Below, piece by piece: positions 1 to 10,840 of a stretch of DNA of 64,000 bases. The notes under the pieces are model-generated. The model searched no databases. It saw nothing but the letters and a program-made list of their open reading frames with translations, and had not been told where the DNA came from. Every line of letters starts with the position of its first letter. Positions within the stretch are counted from its first letter, which is position 1. Source of the DNA: Boswellia sacra (lineage: Eukaryota > Streptophyta > Magnoliopsida > Sapindales > Burseraceae); assembly GCA_013180625.2 (NCBI GenBank), contig SNVD02004529.1:1-64000 (forward strand), written 5' to 3'. The position numbers were made by a program, and so were the translations under genes.

Positions 1-1210
1 CAATGAGAGAAAGCTGGTTAAGGGATCCTTCTCTACCACAAGATATGGATTTGCGAATTAATCGTAGAATTGTCATCCAATTACAGCATTGAAGTTATCA
101 ACCGTAGATAACAACAAGCCCTGTTATCCCAATCTTTCCTTACTTTGTTGTTAAATAAAATAGGCTCTTTACTTAATCTCTATCCATTAAACAACCTAGA
201 ACAAGCTCTCTAAATTTAATTCAATGGATGCATTACGATAAGAAAGATAGGTTGATCTAAGCAATAAACACACAAGCTCGGATTATTTTACTTAGGTTGT
301 ATTCTCCAATTGCAATCTCTGATCACAATTTTGCTACTAAGGATTAGCAATTCAAGACAATTACGGATCAAGATTTCTAATCTAGCAATAGACAGCAACC
401 AGATTATATTCAGTTGGCCATTCCAAATACAATCAGCAAGCAATCATAAGCATTAGATATGGGAAAATACAAGCAACTTCAATTAGAGAATTGGATAACA
501 ACTTCTTGCACAATCAACTCACAAAAACCATATCAGTGGCTTTGAAATCACCCTCAACCAATTCAGATTCAGTTACACATGTTTAAGAACGTGGTAAAAT
601 ACAATACACCATGGAGACATTCCAGAAAATGAAAGGGAAGGGAAAAACTTAGCAAATTTGATGTAATTCTCTTTGGATTGTAGTTCTTCCTCTTTCCAAG
701 CTTCCTTTTTCCTTCAAGAACTCCAGGAGATGAAAGAATTCCAGAGCTGCAGCCTCCACCACGTTCTCCCCTCTTCAAGTTATGAAAATAAAACCCTAAA
801 TGTGTTTAAATACTCTGCTACAGCTGTCTCTTATACACATCTAGATGTGTATAAGAGACAGCTACAGTGATTTGTGGAATTACATTTCCATACTTCTCAC
901 ACTGTTTTGATTACAACTTTTGGTACACTGAATGGATTTATAAACCGTAATTTTCTCCAGAAAATAGTCTTCGAGAGCTTTCCAACGGTATATAACATGT
1001 CATCGGGTTCATTGTATATCCATACAATTAAATCCGAGAAGACGACTGACTAGCAGGGGTGAAAATGAAGGGTTTTACTCCATTTTTGTGCAAGTTGCTC
1101 CAAAACTCCTACAAACATCAAAACCACACAAAAACATAAAAATACCAGGAATATAGCAAAGAAACATGGACGAATTGATATGAAAATGATATATAAATAG
1201 ACACTTATCA
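1..1210 (-). repeat. Athila 3' LTR, partial (cut by window start)
   Basis: This stretch matches 7805-9006 almost throughout, in the same orientation. Position 1 corresponds to about 210 bases inside the LTR as judged from the complete copy. The minus-strand LTR start is TGATAAGTGTCT at 1210, next to a G-rich polypurine tract. It differs from the other LTR by point changes, small indels and the replacement of 32 bases by a synthetic adapter at 824-861. Confidence 0.88.
824..861. other. Illumina Nextera mate-pair junction adapter (assembly contamination)
   Basis: The 38 bases are a perfect palindrome of two Tn5 mosaic ends: CTGTCTCTTATACACATCT followed directly by its reverse complement. This is the known circularisation junction of Nextera mate-pair libraries. 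In the sister LTR the same place (8626-8657) holds 32 different bases between two GCTACAG repeats, so the adapter replaced genuine sequence. Translation across it gives the known artefact peptide SYTHLDVYKRQ. It is not biological. Confidence 0.97.
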
Positions 1211-1224
1211 AATTCCCCCACACT
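1211..1224 (-). other. Polypurine tract of the Athila element
   Basis: On the minus strand the bases read AGTGTGGGGGAATT and abut the LTR start TGATAAG at 1210. This is the expected plus-strand priming site for reverse transcription and fixes the inner border of the 3' LTR. Confidence 0.8.
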
Positions 1225-3206
1225 TAGACTTGCTAGTCCTCGAGCAACTACGACAATATGAAATAAAACTAAACCGAAACAGAATCAACAAAAAATTAAA
1301 ACACACAAATTCTTCATCTTGCAAATAGTCCTCAAAGATTGTACTTAATTATAACCCAAGGAAAACTTCAAAATAATGCACTTGATCAAGAATTTCATCT
1401 CGAAGATTAGTTTCGCTTCACTTCAATTCCTCAAGTGTGTGTGTGTAGAGTCATTCTCACCTGATCACTTGTAACCCGGATGAGTTTATGCATAAAAATG
1501 AATCATATTTCATAGTGAAGATGTGTGTATAAACGAACTCCATAGGCCTACTTTTCAAGTCACTCTCCACTAATGTAGACCAGCACAATATGAAGGATCA
1601 AGTCGGACTTTATTAAGCTTGTAACGTTTGGCTTGGGTGCAGGTATGATAAAGGATAATAATTAGGCTTAAATCACCCACAAACACATAAAATCATTCAA
1701 GATTATGTAGAGCTCAACCCCATGACATAAAAAATTCATTCTTATTCACCAAATGACTTCCCCAAACTGATTCAGAACACTCGAACTCTCTTTTTATTAA
1801 TTTTTTTTATAACACAAAAGAAACTACACCCCCACACTTAGTTGTTTTATTCTTTTTAAGAACACTCAAGGTATAAATATCTTTTTCTTCTCTTTCTCTT
1901 CTTCTTTTTTTTCTTTTTCTCTTTTTTTTTTTCATTTTTTTTTTACTACACTTCCCCTCCCCCACACTTAAACAACACATTGTCCTCAATGTGTAAGTAC
2001 GTGGACGATAAGTACAGATTGGCTTTTTTTTCTTTTTTTCTTTTACAAACACAATAGAACTCACTTTCATTGCTCATGACACATCCCAACCTCCTCTAAC
2101 TTCCCAAAACCAGAAAATAGCTAAAAATTTAATTGTGAACGATCTACATGCTCATAGGTAAGGGATAAACTGTTTGGAATAAATTCATTTGAGGTTATGA
2201 AATCTTTTAGTGAGTTAACAAAGAAAAAGGCTTACAGAGGCTTAAAGGGTTAACTAGGGATCAATTTCAGTCAAGGTTGGCTATTAAGGCTCAAACGGTC
2301 CAAAGATGGCCTAAATCATTTCCCCAATGTTGCACAGTCTAGGATTACGCCTCGAGTGACCAACAAACAAGTTCTAGAATTCATTGAAATCTGAAGAAAC
2401 ATTTAAATTACATAAACTTTCTCTAAGTGAACAAATAACTCAGTGATAATAGCTCAGTGCTCAATGTTGCGAAAGGAATCAAAAGCAAAGCGAAAACCAA
2501 TAAACATTTTCAAGCACACAGATCCATGCATCATTTATCATTTTCCAAGAGTTATTCTTAATTCAATCATTATCTTATCATCGACCCACAAAATGCAAGA
2601 AAAGAGGTACGTGGCGTTGTTACACCTGAGTCAAGATTGTATATTTCAACAATCCTTAGGACCAGTAGCCCGCAGACTTAAGGTTTCCAGCCTATATACC
2701 TTTATTATGAAGAACAAAACAAGAAACAAGACACTTCAAACAACAGAAAATAAACAAATTATAGATTTATTTAGAGAGAATGCGTTTCAAGAGTTAAGGA
2801 AACCCCATATTCTGCCATTCTCAGGTTTTTCTACAATGTTTTTTTTTCTGAATCGAAACTGATAAAGACAAAAAACACATAACAACTTCTAAATTACATA
2901 AAACTAAACTTACTCATAAAATAACAAAGTCCAACAAGCCAGCAAACAAAAACAAGTCAGTTAGAATGGGTCTAAAAAGTTTAGAAGTTAGCCTCCTTAT
3001 TCAGCCATTATGGATTAAAGAAATCCAGAATGCGTTTCAAGAGAACTTGAACTTTTTAAGCCACCACTCTAAAAACCGAGATTAGAAAATATTACCTGGG
3101 ACGAAAGAAATAACCTGAAAAAGCTCAAACGAAATGACATGAAAAATCTCAAATAAACACACTAAAAAGAAAGTAAACAAAAACGAAGCAAAGCAATAGA
3201 TAGAGA
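1225..3206 (-). other. Athila 3' internal non-coding region
   Basis: About 2 kb without a convincing gene. It contains blocks typical of Athila 3' regions (repeated CCCCCACACTTA, seen at about 1213, 1830 and 1961) and a T-rich low-complexity tract at about 1885-1945, with further T runs at 2024-2043. Open frames here are interrupted or low complexity. Nothing else is recognised. Confidence 0.55.
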
Positions 3207-3856
3207 TTACAGATAGAGCGTTAAATCCAGTCTACGCCTTTTATTGCCTTCTCCAAACCAATCTATCTGAGCCGTTGTTGGATCAGGCGAATAGACGAAT
3301 TCTTGTAGTTTGTCAATTAACTTCCCTGCAGTTGAAGCTGTAACCAGGATTTGCCTCGCCGACGGTGAGATGAAATTTTTTTCTACAGCTTGATCAAGAA
3401 AAGACAACAAACAATCAAAAAAATTATTGACATTTAACAAACCAATGGGTTTCCGATGGATGTTTAGCTGTGCCCAAGAGGTGATTTGAAATATCTCCTC
3501 TAATGTACCATAACCACCAGGCAAAGCTATAAATGCATCGGACTTAACAACAATATGTGCAATACGCTCATGCATGCTAGAGACCTGTAACTCTTTCCCG
3601 ATTGTATTGCCTACGATATCTCGTACAGCTAATGGTTTAGGGATAATGCCGAGAACTTTGCTCCCTCCTAGGGATGCAGCTGTTGACACACACCCCATTA
3701 ACCCAAGACTACCCCCTCCATACATCAAATTAATACCCCTCGCAGCTAATGTCCTACCAAGATCAAGAGCTGCTGTTGTAAACTCTCCATCTTTACCAAT
3801 TGCGATCCACAAAATACGCATATATTTTGGAGTCGCCGAATTGGTGTTTTCTCCAT
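3207..3856 (-). pseudogene. Captured LOG-like gene (cytokinin riboside 5'-monophosphate phosphoribohydrolase), frameshifted
   Basis: LOG enzymes release active cytokinin bases from riboside monophosphates in the cytosol. The main open frame (204 codons from ATG 3821, stop at 3207) has the family signatures GGGSLGLMG (residues 35-43), MHER near residue 83 with the conserved arginine, and PGGYGTLEE (101-109) with the catalytic glutamate. The true N-terminus is in another frame: ATG at 3856 gives MEKTPIRRLQNICVFCGS, the first Rossmann strand of LOG proteins, and the frames meet at about 3797-3806, so a small indel broke the gene. Plant LOG genes normally have several introns; this copy has none, which points to capture of a spliced transcript. 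It lies in the 3' part of an Athila element on the same strand. A protein made from ATG 3821 would have a wrong first strand. A functional neofunctionalised product cannot be excluded but is unlikely. Confidence 0.85.
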
Positions 3857-4007
3857 TTCTACAAGTGCTCTAACCTTGTGTAAGACAATGATGCACGTTA
3901 GGTAATATGCTTTTCAAGTGTAAGACAGGTTATAATAATGACGTTTGAAAATATGGAGAATGGATATATACACACGTAAAACTCTCAAATTTGACACATG
4001 GGGACAT

Positions 4008-4250
4008 AATTTCGGTGGGGGGTGCTCGATGCAGATTTATCGCCCCGAGATTTGAAAAAATAGATATGCTTTCGGTGGGGTTTGACAAAACCTCCACACT
4101 TGTCGCCCACGTGTGCATGAAAAATGGAGATAAACTTTCGGTGGGGTTTGAAAAAAACCGCCACACTTGTCTCCCACGTGAAGCATGAAAAGTAAAGATA
4201 TACTTTCGGCGGAGGTTGACAAAACCTCCACACTTGTCTTCCACGTATGC
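4008..4250. repeat. Tandem array of about 66-bp hairpin units
   Basis: Four diverged units begin with CTTTCGG(T/C)GG near 4009, 4069, 4135 and 4203. Units 2 to 4 contain an inverted repeat, GTGGGGTTT-gac-AAAACCTCCAC or close variants, followed by CACTTGTC..CCACGT. Each of these can form a small hairpin. The array lies between the LOG relic and the next gene-like segment inside the Athila element. Confidence 0.75.
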
Positions 4251-4475
4251 TTATATCATGGGGTAGTCATCTGGTTTGTCAAAAAGAAAACTTGAAATTA
4301 AAACAAACAAAATCAACAAACAACAACAACACAAAAACAACATTGATAATCAGATCAAACGAAACAAGAAAGAAATAAAATTCACAACAACAACACATAT
4401 TCAAATATACAAGTAGTTGTGATTGTGGCTCACATCTTCCTCTGGTTTTACGTCCAGTAACGGCTGAAACGCCTT

Positions 4476-5152
4476 CTATGAGTCGGGGATTTGCTTCCCA
4501 TCCAGTTTTCTTATAAACTGGCAAACAGGGTCGTTTTTAGTCAGATTCCCTAGACTATAACACTGCAATTCATCACGAAATTGTGTCCATAGATTAAGCA
4601 ATTCACGCTGAACAAGTCCACAAGAATGTGACTCGAGAGTTAACAAAACATTATCCAGCGACTCATTACTCAAGCCATTCTTAATAAATGACAGTTTATC
4701 TTCTCTATTTCTGGACACAAAACCTAATGAACGACAAGTCTGGTTACAATTCCATCTAGCACATTTATAACATACTTGTAACCTTTTTGCTCTTCGCCTC
4801 TTGGCGTAGTAGCTCTTTCCTAGACCAGGCATGTATTTTGCGAGATTAATGTCCGGCTCACCGGATAATCTCACCTTGGCTTCGATAAGCCATCGGATAT
4901 CAGCAGGCACATTTAGGAGCATCAACGCCCAAAGTCTAGTCATCCGTACTTTATAAATTTTAAACACAGCATTTTGAGGAAGTGAAGGGAAATATTTACG
5001 AAGGTTCGACAGAAAGATATCGGCATCCATTGAAGAGGAGAAAAGAAGAGATATTACCGATAATGCGATCGGGTTTGTTTTTCTCCAAGATATGCACGTT
5101 TCAAACCTTTGGCGAATGACTTCAACTTCCGTTTGGATGTTTCCACAAGCTG
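4476..5152 (-). pseudogene. Unrecognised gene-like segment captured in the Athila element
   Basis: A minus-strand frame stays open across about 225 codons and ends at 4476. From the internal methionine at 5030 (MDADIFLSNLRKYFPSLPQ) it reads as ordinary globular protein with a basic patch (YYAKRRRAKRLQ) and a cysteine cluster CYKCARWNCNQTC. I do not recognise the family. Just upstream, the minus strand has a pyrimidine-rich tract ending in TTTGTGCAG at 5153, which looks like a splice acceptor, so the segment may be an exon with part of its intron. The hydrophobic residues encoded further upstream come from that tract and are probably not protein. It may be a gene fragment picked up by the element, or a diverged element-specific ORF. 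Confidence 0.45.
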
Positions 5153-5462
5153 CTGCACAAATGAGCTCAAAGCACAGAGTAATCAAATTAAACAAAAGAA
5201 AGGAAAAGAAAAGCAAAAACGAAACTAAAGACACATAAAAGAGATAACAACACAATAGCAAACAAAAGTCAAAAACAAGTAAAAACAAATGAGACAGATG
5301 GCAAAGAGAGATAAAACCTGATCAATTTGATGGCCTACGAAAGGAATCTCCTTGAGACACAAAAATCGATCATTATTACCTCATTTTATTTTTCTTTTCT
5401 TCTTTTTTTTTATTTTTCAAAAACATTGGGTTGCCTCCCAATAAGCGCTTGGTTTAACGTCC
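5153..5462 (-). other. Athila 3' region adjoining the truncated pol
   Basis: The minus-strand block GACGTTAAACCAAGCGCTT followed by ATTGGGAGGCAACCC (about 5426-5473) is a common marker of the Athila region downstream of pol. Here it follows directly on the protease/RT linker, which marks the deletion that removed RT, RNase H and integrase. The rest is A/T-rich and intron-like. Confidence 0.55.
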
Positions 5463-7517
5463 TCAGCCCGACGTTGGTTCCATCATGGGAGGATCCAATT
5501 TCTGTTGTGCTTCTCTAATGGGCTTGGATCCCTCTTCTAACAAGATACGGTCAATGCATATGGATGGGCCTTGGATTTCAACAATTGTCCACTCAATAGC
5601 TATTTTGTGATCTGTAAGTATTCGGACGAGTTTATCTTCTTGTATTCGTGCAAGGCCCATTTCCATTGTAACTCGCAAAGTATCATTCTCACCCAAGAAT
5701 CCATAATTCAAATGATCTGGAAGTGACTTAAGCTCCAAGGTATTGGCTTTCATCACAGAAGGAAGAAGTTTCTCATTAGATAAAGGCAATTCAATGTACG
5801 AAACATCATACCTATTTGTGGTGATAGCTATAGTCTCATCCAAGCTTGTCACAGCTTCCTCCACTTCTTTAGACACTTGTATCAGCTTTCTTGGTTCTTT
5901 GAAACTTTCTATCCTTATGTGTTCACTAATAGCAACATCCACTCCATTCTTGCGAGTTAACTCAAAACATTGTTGTGGCAAATAATCAATAACGTCAACT
6001 GCAAAAACAGAATGTAAGTCATTAGAGTACCTTATTTCCTCAAAAATATTAAAACATATCACCTTGCCATCAAACTCTATGGTCAAAGTGCCATAATGAA
6101 CATCAATCTTGATTCTAGCAGTTTTCGAGAATGGCCTCCCTAAAAGAATCGGTGTTGAATTAGGAGATGTCTCATCCTCTATTTTAAGGACATAGAAGTC
6201 TGCTGGAAAAACCAATTGATTCACCTGCACAAGCACATCTTCCACAACTCTTTTGCGATATGCATTAAAATGATCAGCAAACTGAATGGTAATACCAGTT
6301 TTCGCAAAAGGTCCAAGATTTAAAGAAGCATAAATAGAATATGGCATGACATTAATAGATGCTCCTAAATCTAATATAGCTCTTTCAAACTTGGTATTAC
6401 CAATGGTGCATGGAATGATGAACGTACCTGGATCTTTGCATTTTGGAGGAATTTTTCTTTGCAATACAGCTGAAACATTTTCCCCCACACTTACTTTCTC
6501 ATTTCCTTTCAACTTTCTCTTGTTGGTGCATAACTTCTTGAGAAATTTTGTACAACGAGGTACTTGCTCAATTGCATCCAGAAGTGGTTTATTTACCTCG
6601 ATTTTGTGATAAGTTTCCAGGATTTCTTGTTCTTGTTTCTCCTTCGATTGTGCAAATCTACTAGGAAAAAGTGGAGGAGAAACATATGAAGGAATGGGAG
6701 TTATAGGATTTACCTGAGAAGTCAGTGTTTTGTTCATGGTGGAAGTGGTGTCATCTCCTTCATCAGTTTGTGATTTCTTTGGCAGGACATCTAATTGCTC
6801 TTCATTTTGCAAAGTTATCGCACAAGAATTCTCTCTTGGATTGATCATCGTTTGACAAGATAATTCTTCTGAGCCTTGGCCCTCGAATTTGCTCATGCTA
6901 GTGGCCAATTGTCCCATTTGATTTGCCAGGTTTTGGATACTTGCCCCAGTTTCCTGCTGGAATTGCATTGTGTTAGTGGCAAGTGCATTAACAATGTCCT
7001 GAAGAGACATACCTGAGTTTTGTGAAGCTGGTTGCGGTGCTGGATGTGGCATTGGTGGTGGTTGCATTTGAAAAGGTTGCTGCACTCTAGGTTGATTGAA
7101 ACCTTGTGGCCGATTTGGTATCACATTTGGAGTGATTGGTTGATGATTTCAGTAACTGAAATTATGTTGATCTTCCCATCCAGCATTGTAAGTGCTAGAG
7201 AAAGGATCATACCATTGCCTTGTTTGTCCTGGAAATCCACCCATGGCATTGGCTTGTTCCATATATTCTTCTTGTAAAGTTGGATACATGTCGATTGGAT
7301 GCTCCATCGTAGAATATATCCCACATTCATAAGATTTTTGCATATCTCCTACAGCCATGTTTTCCACAAGAGAGGTTAGCTCAGAAAGTTGTTGTTCAAT
7401 GTTCGGAGTGCTTACCTCATTTACTCTCCATGGTACTTGTGGCTCAAATCCGCTACTGAATTGATAGAAGTTTACTGCCATGTTGTCTAAACACAAACAA
7501 TCAGAAAAGAAAAACAA
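5463..7517 (-). pseudogene. Athila gag-protease polyprotein, one in-frame stop, pol deleted
   Basis: Reads on the minus strand from about 7517 (likely start MAVNFYQFSS near 7481) to 5463. The first 120 residues and the glutamine/proline-rich stretch that follows are the C-terminal gag region; a coiled segment (SLQDIVNALATNTMQFQQ) comes next. An in-frame TGA at 7149-7151 interrupts the frame, which continues unchanged on the other side, so a single substitution is likely. The retropepsin-like domain has the catalytic motif ILDLGASINVMP and the downstream ILLGRPF strand. The frame then enters the RT leader (ILLEEGSKPIREAQQKLDPPMM) and ends at once. In complete elements RT, RNase H and integrase follow; they are missing. 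Confidence 0.85.
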
Positions 7518-7570
7518 AGAAAATATGAATCAACAATGAAAACAAAATAACAAATCGATTAGAAAATCAA

Positions 7571-7588
7571 TCCCCGGCAACGGCGCCA
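7571..7588 (-). other. Primer-binding site complementary to tRNA-Asp
   Basis: The plus strand TCCCCGGCAACGGCGCCA equals the 3' end of plant tRNA-Asp(GTC), so the minus strand is its complement. It lies 6 bases inside the 5' LTR and sets both the orientation and the Athila assignment. Confidence 0.9.
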
Positions 7589-7594
7589 AAAACT

Positions 7595-9006
7595 TGATGC
7601 GTTCGAAACTAGCAAGTATACTAGTCGCACAAGTAATAAAGTGATAAGTAAGATATCGTTCCCACGAGGATTGATTCTAATTGAATTTGTTATTTCCAGC
7701 AACAATAAACTAAACAGGGGGGGTTTTTGTTGAATGCTTTACTAAATGAAATAAGAATGCAAGTAAAGAATAACAAAACAGAAAGTAAATTTGAATGAAA
7801 AATCAATGGGAGAAAGCTGGTTAAGGGATCCTTCTCTACCACAAGATATGGATTTGCGAATTAATTGTAGAATTGTCATCTAATTACAGCATTGAAGTTA
7901 TCAACCGTAGATAATAACAAGCTCTATTACCCCAATCTTTCCTTACTTTGTTGTTAAATAAAACAAGCTCTTTATTTAATCTCTATCCATTAAACAACCT
8001 AGAACAAGCTCTCTGAGTTTAATTCAATGGATGCATTATGATAAGAAAGATAGGTTGATCTAAGCAATAAACACACAAGCTCGGATTATTTAACTTAGGT
8101 TATATTCTCCAATTGTAATCTCTGATCACAATTTTGCTACTAATGATTAGAAATTCAAGACAATTACGGATCAAGATTTCTAGTCTAGCAATAAATCACA
8201 ACCAGATTATATTCAGTTGGCCACTCAAATACAATCAGCAAGCAATCATAAGCATTAAATATGGGAGAATACAAGCAACTTCAATTAGAGAATTGGATAA
8301 CAATTCCTTACACAATCAACTTACAAAAACCATATCAGGGGCTTTGAAATCACCCTCAACCAATTCAGATTCAGTTACACATGTTTAAGAACGTGGTAAA
8401 TACAATACAACATGGAGACATTCCAGAAAATGAAAGGGAAGGGAAAAACTTAGCAAATTTGATGTAATTCTCTTTGGATTGTAGTTCTTCCTCTTTCCAA
8501 GCTTCCTTTCTCCTTCAAGAACTCCAAGAGATGAAAGAATTCCAGAGCTGCAGCCTCCACCACGTTCTCCCCTCTTCAAGTTATGAAAATAAAACCCTAA
8601 AATGTGTTTAAATACTCTGCTACAGTGAACCTGCTACAGTGTCCCGTATTATACATGCTACAGTGATTGTGGAATTACATTTCTACACTTCTCACACTGT
8701 TTTGATTACAACTTTTGGTACACTGAATGGATTTATAAACCGTAAATTTCTCCAGAAAATAGACTTCGAGAGCTTTCCAACGGTATATAATATGTCATCG
8801 GGTTCATTGTATATCAATACAATTAAATCCGAGAAGATGGTTGACTAGCAGAGGTGAAAATGAAGGGTTTTACTCCATTTTTGTGCAAGTAGCTCCAAAA
8901 CTCCTACACATATCAAAACCACACAAAAACATAAAAATACCAAGGAATATAGCAAAGAAACATGGACGAATTAATATGAAAATGATATATAATTAGACAC
9001 CTATCA
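7595..9006 (-). repeat. Athila 5' LTR, complete (1412 bp)
   Basis: The LTR runs from TGATAGGTGTCT (minus strand, at 9006) to ...ATCA at 7595, with TGAT/ATCA inverted termini. Homology to the left LTR stops at 9006 on one side and the primer site follows on the other. It interrupts the protease frame of the neighbouring gypsy element. Confidence 0.88.
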
Positions 9007-10665
9007 CATGTTCCTAACCCCTTTCTTGTTTTACGATCCAAGCAAAGGGTAATGCGATAACGCATATTTGTCCTCATAAAAACTGAAAATGATGCCCTCT
9101 GGCATGTGGATGATCACTTTCTTCTTATGACAGTCTAATATAACTCGATAAGCGGACAACCAATCCATTCCTAATATCACATCATACTCTATGAAATCCA
9201 TAAGTATCAAATCAAATGATAACCTGTGCTCATTGATCTCTAGCATACAGGAACGACATATCCTCCCAACCTCTAGAGTACTAACCATAGGTGATTCCAG
9301 ATGCAATACAGAGTCCAATAAATCAGACTCTAATCCTAATACAGATGCAAAATGAGTAGATATAAAAGAATGAGTAGCTCCAGAATCAAATAAAACACAG
9401 GCCCATGCATTAAAAACCAATAATGTACCTCCCACAATCCCGTGGTCTGCAGACTCTGTCGGCTTAGTCAGAGCAAAAACTCATCCTTTAGTCATCTGTC
9501 CCTGAGGTTTAGTGCTCTAAGCTGATCTTGGAGGCCTAACGGATTGAGAAGAAGCTGCCTGAGACCTCTGAGAAGTCTGATGTGACTGAGTGTTACGTCC
9601 CTGAAACGGTGGTTTAGACTGTGACCCTGATCCTTGTCGAGGAGTCAGTTGGGTCTGACTAGTGGCACTCTGAGGACCTCTCATCCCTTCTGGACAATCC
9701 CGTTGCATGTGGCCGTATTGTCTGCATCTAAAACATCTAGCACACTAACGCTGCAAATGGCCTGGCTTCCCACACCCATAACAAACTCTCTAACTCTGTG
9801 AAGACCCACTTGACATGGAGCCTTGAGATTGCAATTGCTGAGACTGAGAGTTAAATGAGGTCCTACTGGATTGAGTTCTCTGTCTCTTAGCTGAATGATC
9901 ATACTGTCGCACTCCTCTAGAAGGTGTACCAATACTCCCCACCAGATGACTCTGGGATATCTCATGTTCTGCAACTAAGGCTGTCTCCACCACATCAAAG
10001 TACATCATCAATCTACACACTGCAACTGAGGGTCTGATGTCATCTCTCAGCCCCTTTTGAAATCTCTGAGCCTTACTAGCCTCATCTGCCACCAAACTAG
10101 GTACAAAACGGGAGAAGGTAGTAAATCGTGCCTCATACTGTTACACAGTCATATTCCCCTGTGTCAAGTATATAAACTCATTTTCCTTTTGGTCCTGAAA
10201 AACTATAGGAAAATATTTATCCAGAAAAGCAATAGAGAAGTCCCTCCAGTTAAGGATGTTTTCTCCTCTAATACGCTCAATAGATGTCCACCACTGCAAT
10301 GCCTTTCCTATCAACAGATGAGTTACCACCGTAACCCGTAAATCTTCTTTAACTTGCAGAAGATTAAAGAGGCGCTCAACTCGTATAAGCCAATCTTCCG
10401 CAACATTTGGATCGGGCTCCCCGTTAACAATAGGTGGATTATGTCATTGGACTTTTCTAAGTGTACTCTTCATTATATTGTCAACACCCGTCTCTAATAC
10501 TGGTTGAGGCAGTGGTGGTGGGTTAGCACGAAGAGTCTCCCTAACTGTGTTTGCCACTGTTTCTGCTAATGTATTGGCCACATCTCTCATGGCCCTGTAA
10601 AACTCCGACCTCTCACCACCCTCAGGTGGGTTGGAACTCGAAGCACTTCGTGTAAATTAACTCAT
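9007..10665 (-). pseudogene. Ty3/gypsy (Tekay/Del-like) gag-protease, truncated by Athila insertion
   Basis: On the minus strand, from about 10665: a gag N-terminus, the gag core (NPPIVNGEPDPNVAEDWL, then GKALQWWTSI near 10290), two CCHC knuckles (CYGCGKPGHLQR and CFRCRQYGHMQRDC, about 9690-9785) and a retropepsin (LFDSGATHSFIS at about 9390, then YDVILGMDWL near 9160). The frame is broken by a TGA before NPPIVNG, a TAA near 10142 and a stop between the knuckles. The sequence ends at 9006 where the Athila LTR begins, so RT and integrase would lie beyond that element, outside the window. The motifs are those of gypsy elements primed by tRNA-Met. Confidence 0.85.
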
Positions 10666-10828
10666 TATCTAATTTTATCAATAGCAAAAACATAAGTGGC
10701 AGAATTCTATAACATATATAATGGAAACACAACAAACCTTTATTCAAAACACATGCAAGCACACCAGACATGACTCTACCCCTCTCAGACCATCTATATC
10801 CTTTTCACAGGTCCACAGTAAAGTCTAG

Positions 10829-10840
10829 GCTCTGATACCA
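10829..10840 (-). other. Primer-binding site, tRNA-Met type
   Basis: The minus strand reads TGGTATCAGAGC, the standard initiator tRNA-Met primer site of Tekay-like gypsy and copia elements. It lies three bases from the putative LTR end TGTCACG (10844) and upstream of gag on the same strand. Confidence 0.85.

Larger units (their letters stand above)
1..9006 (-). mobile_element. Athila-type Ty3/gypsy retrotransposon, non-autonomous, gene-carrying
   Basis: The order read on the minus strand is 5' LTR (9006-7595), primer-binding site for tRNA-Asp (7588-7571), gag and protease (7517 to 5463), a 3' region with foreign sequence, polypurine tract (1224-1211) and 3' LTR (1210 down to the window edge). 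The tRNA-Asp primer, the long 3' non-coding region and the protease motif DLGAS are typical of Athila. The coding frame reaches the start of reverse transcriptase and stops; RT, RNase H and integrase are absent, so movement would need a helper element. The two LTRs differ at scattered sites (several percent by eye), so the insertion is not recent. The outer target duplication cannot be checked because the left end is outside the window; the right flank begins CATGT. The element lies inside the gag-protease region of another gypsy element. Confidence 0.85.

Noticed and set aside
673..870. 65-codon frame ending in SYTHLDVYKRQ
   Set aside because: Its end is the translated Nextera adapter; the rest is LTR sequence.
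3574..3873. 99-codon plus-strand frame
   Set aside because: Antisense shadow of the LOG relic.
5153..5288. Hydrophobic N-terminal segment resembling a signal or membrane helix upstream of the unknown segment
   Set aside because: It is encoded by a pyrimidine-rich, intron-like tract ending in an acceptor-like CAG; composition alone explains the hydrophobicity.
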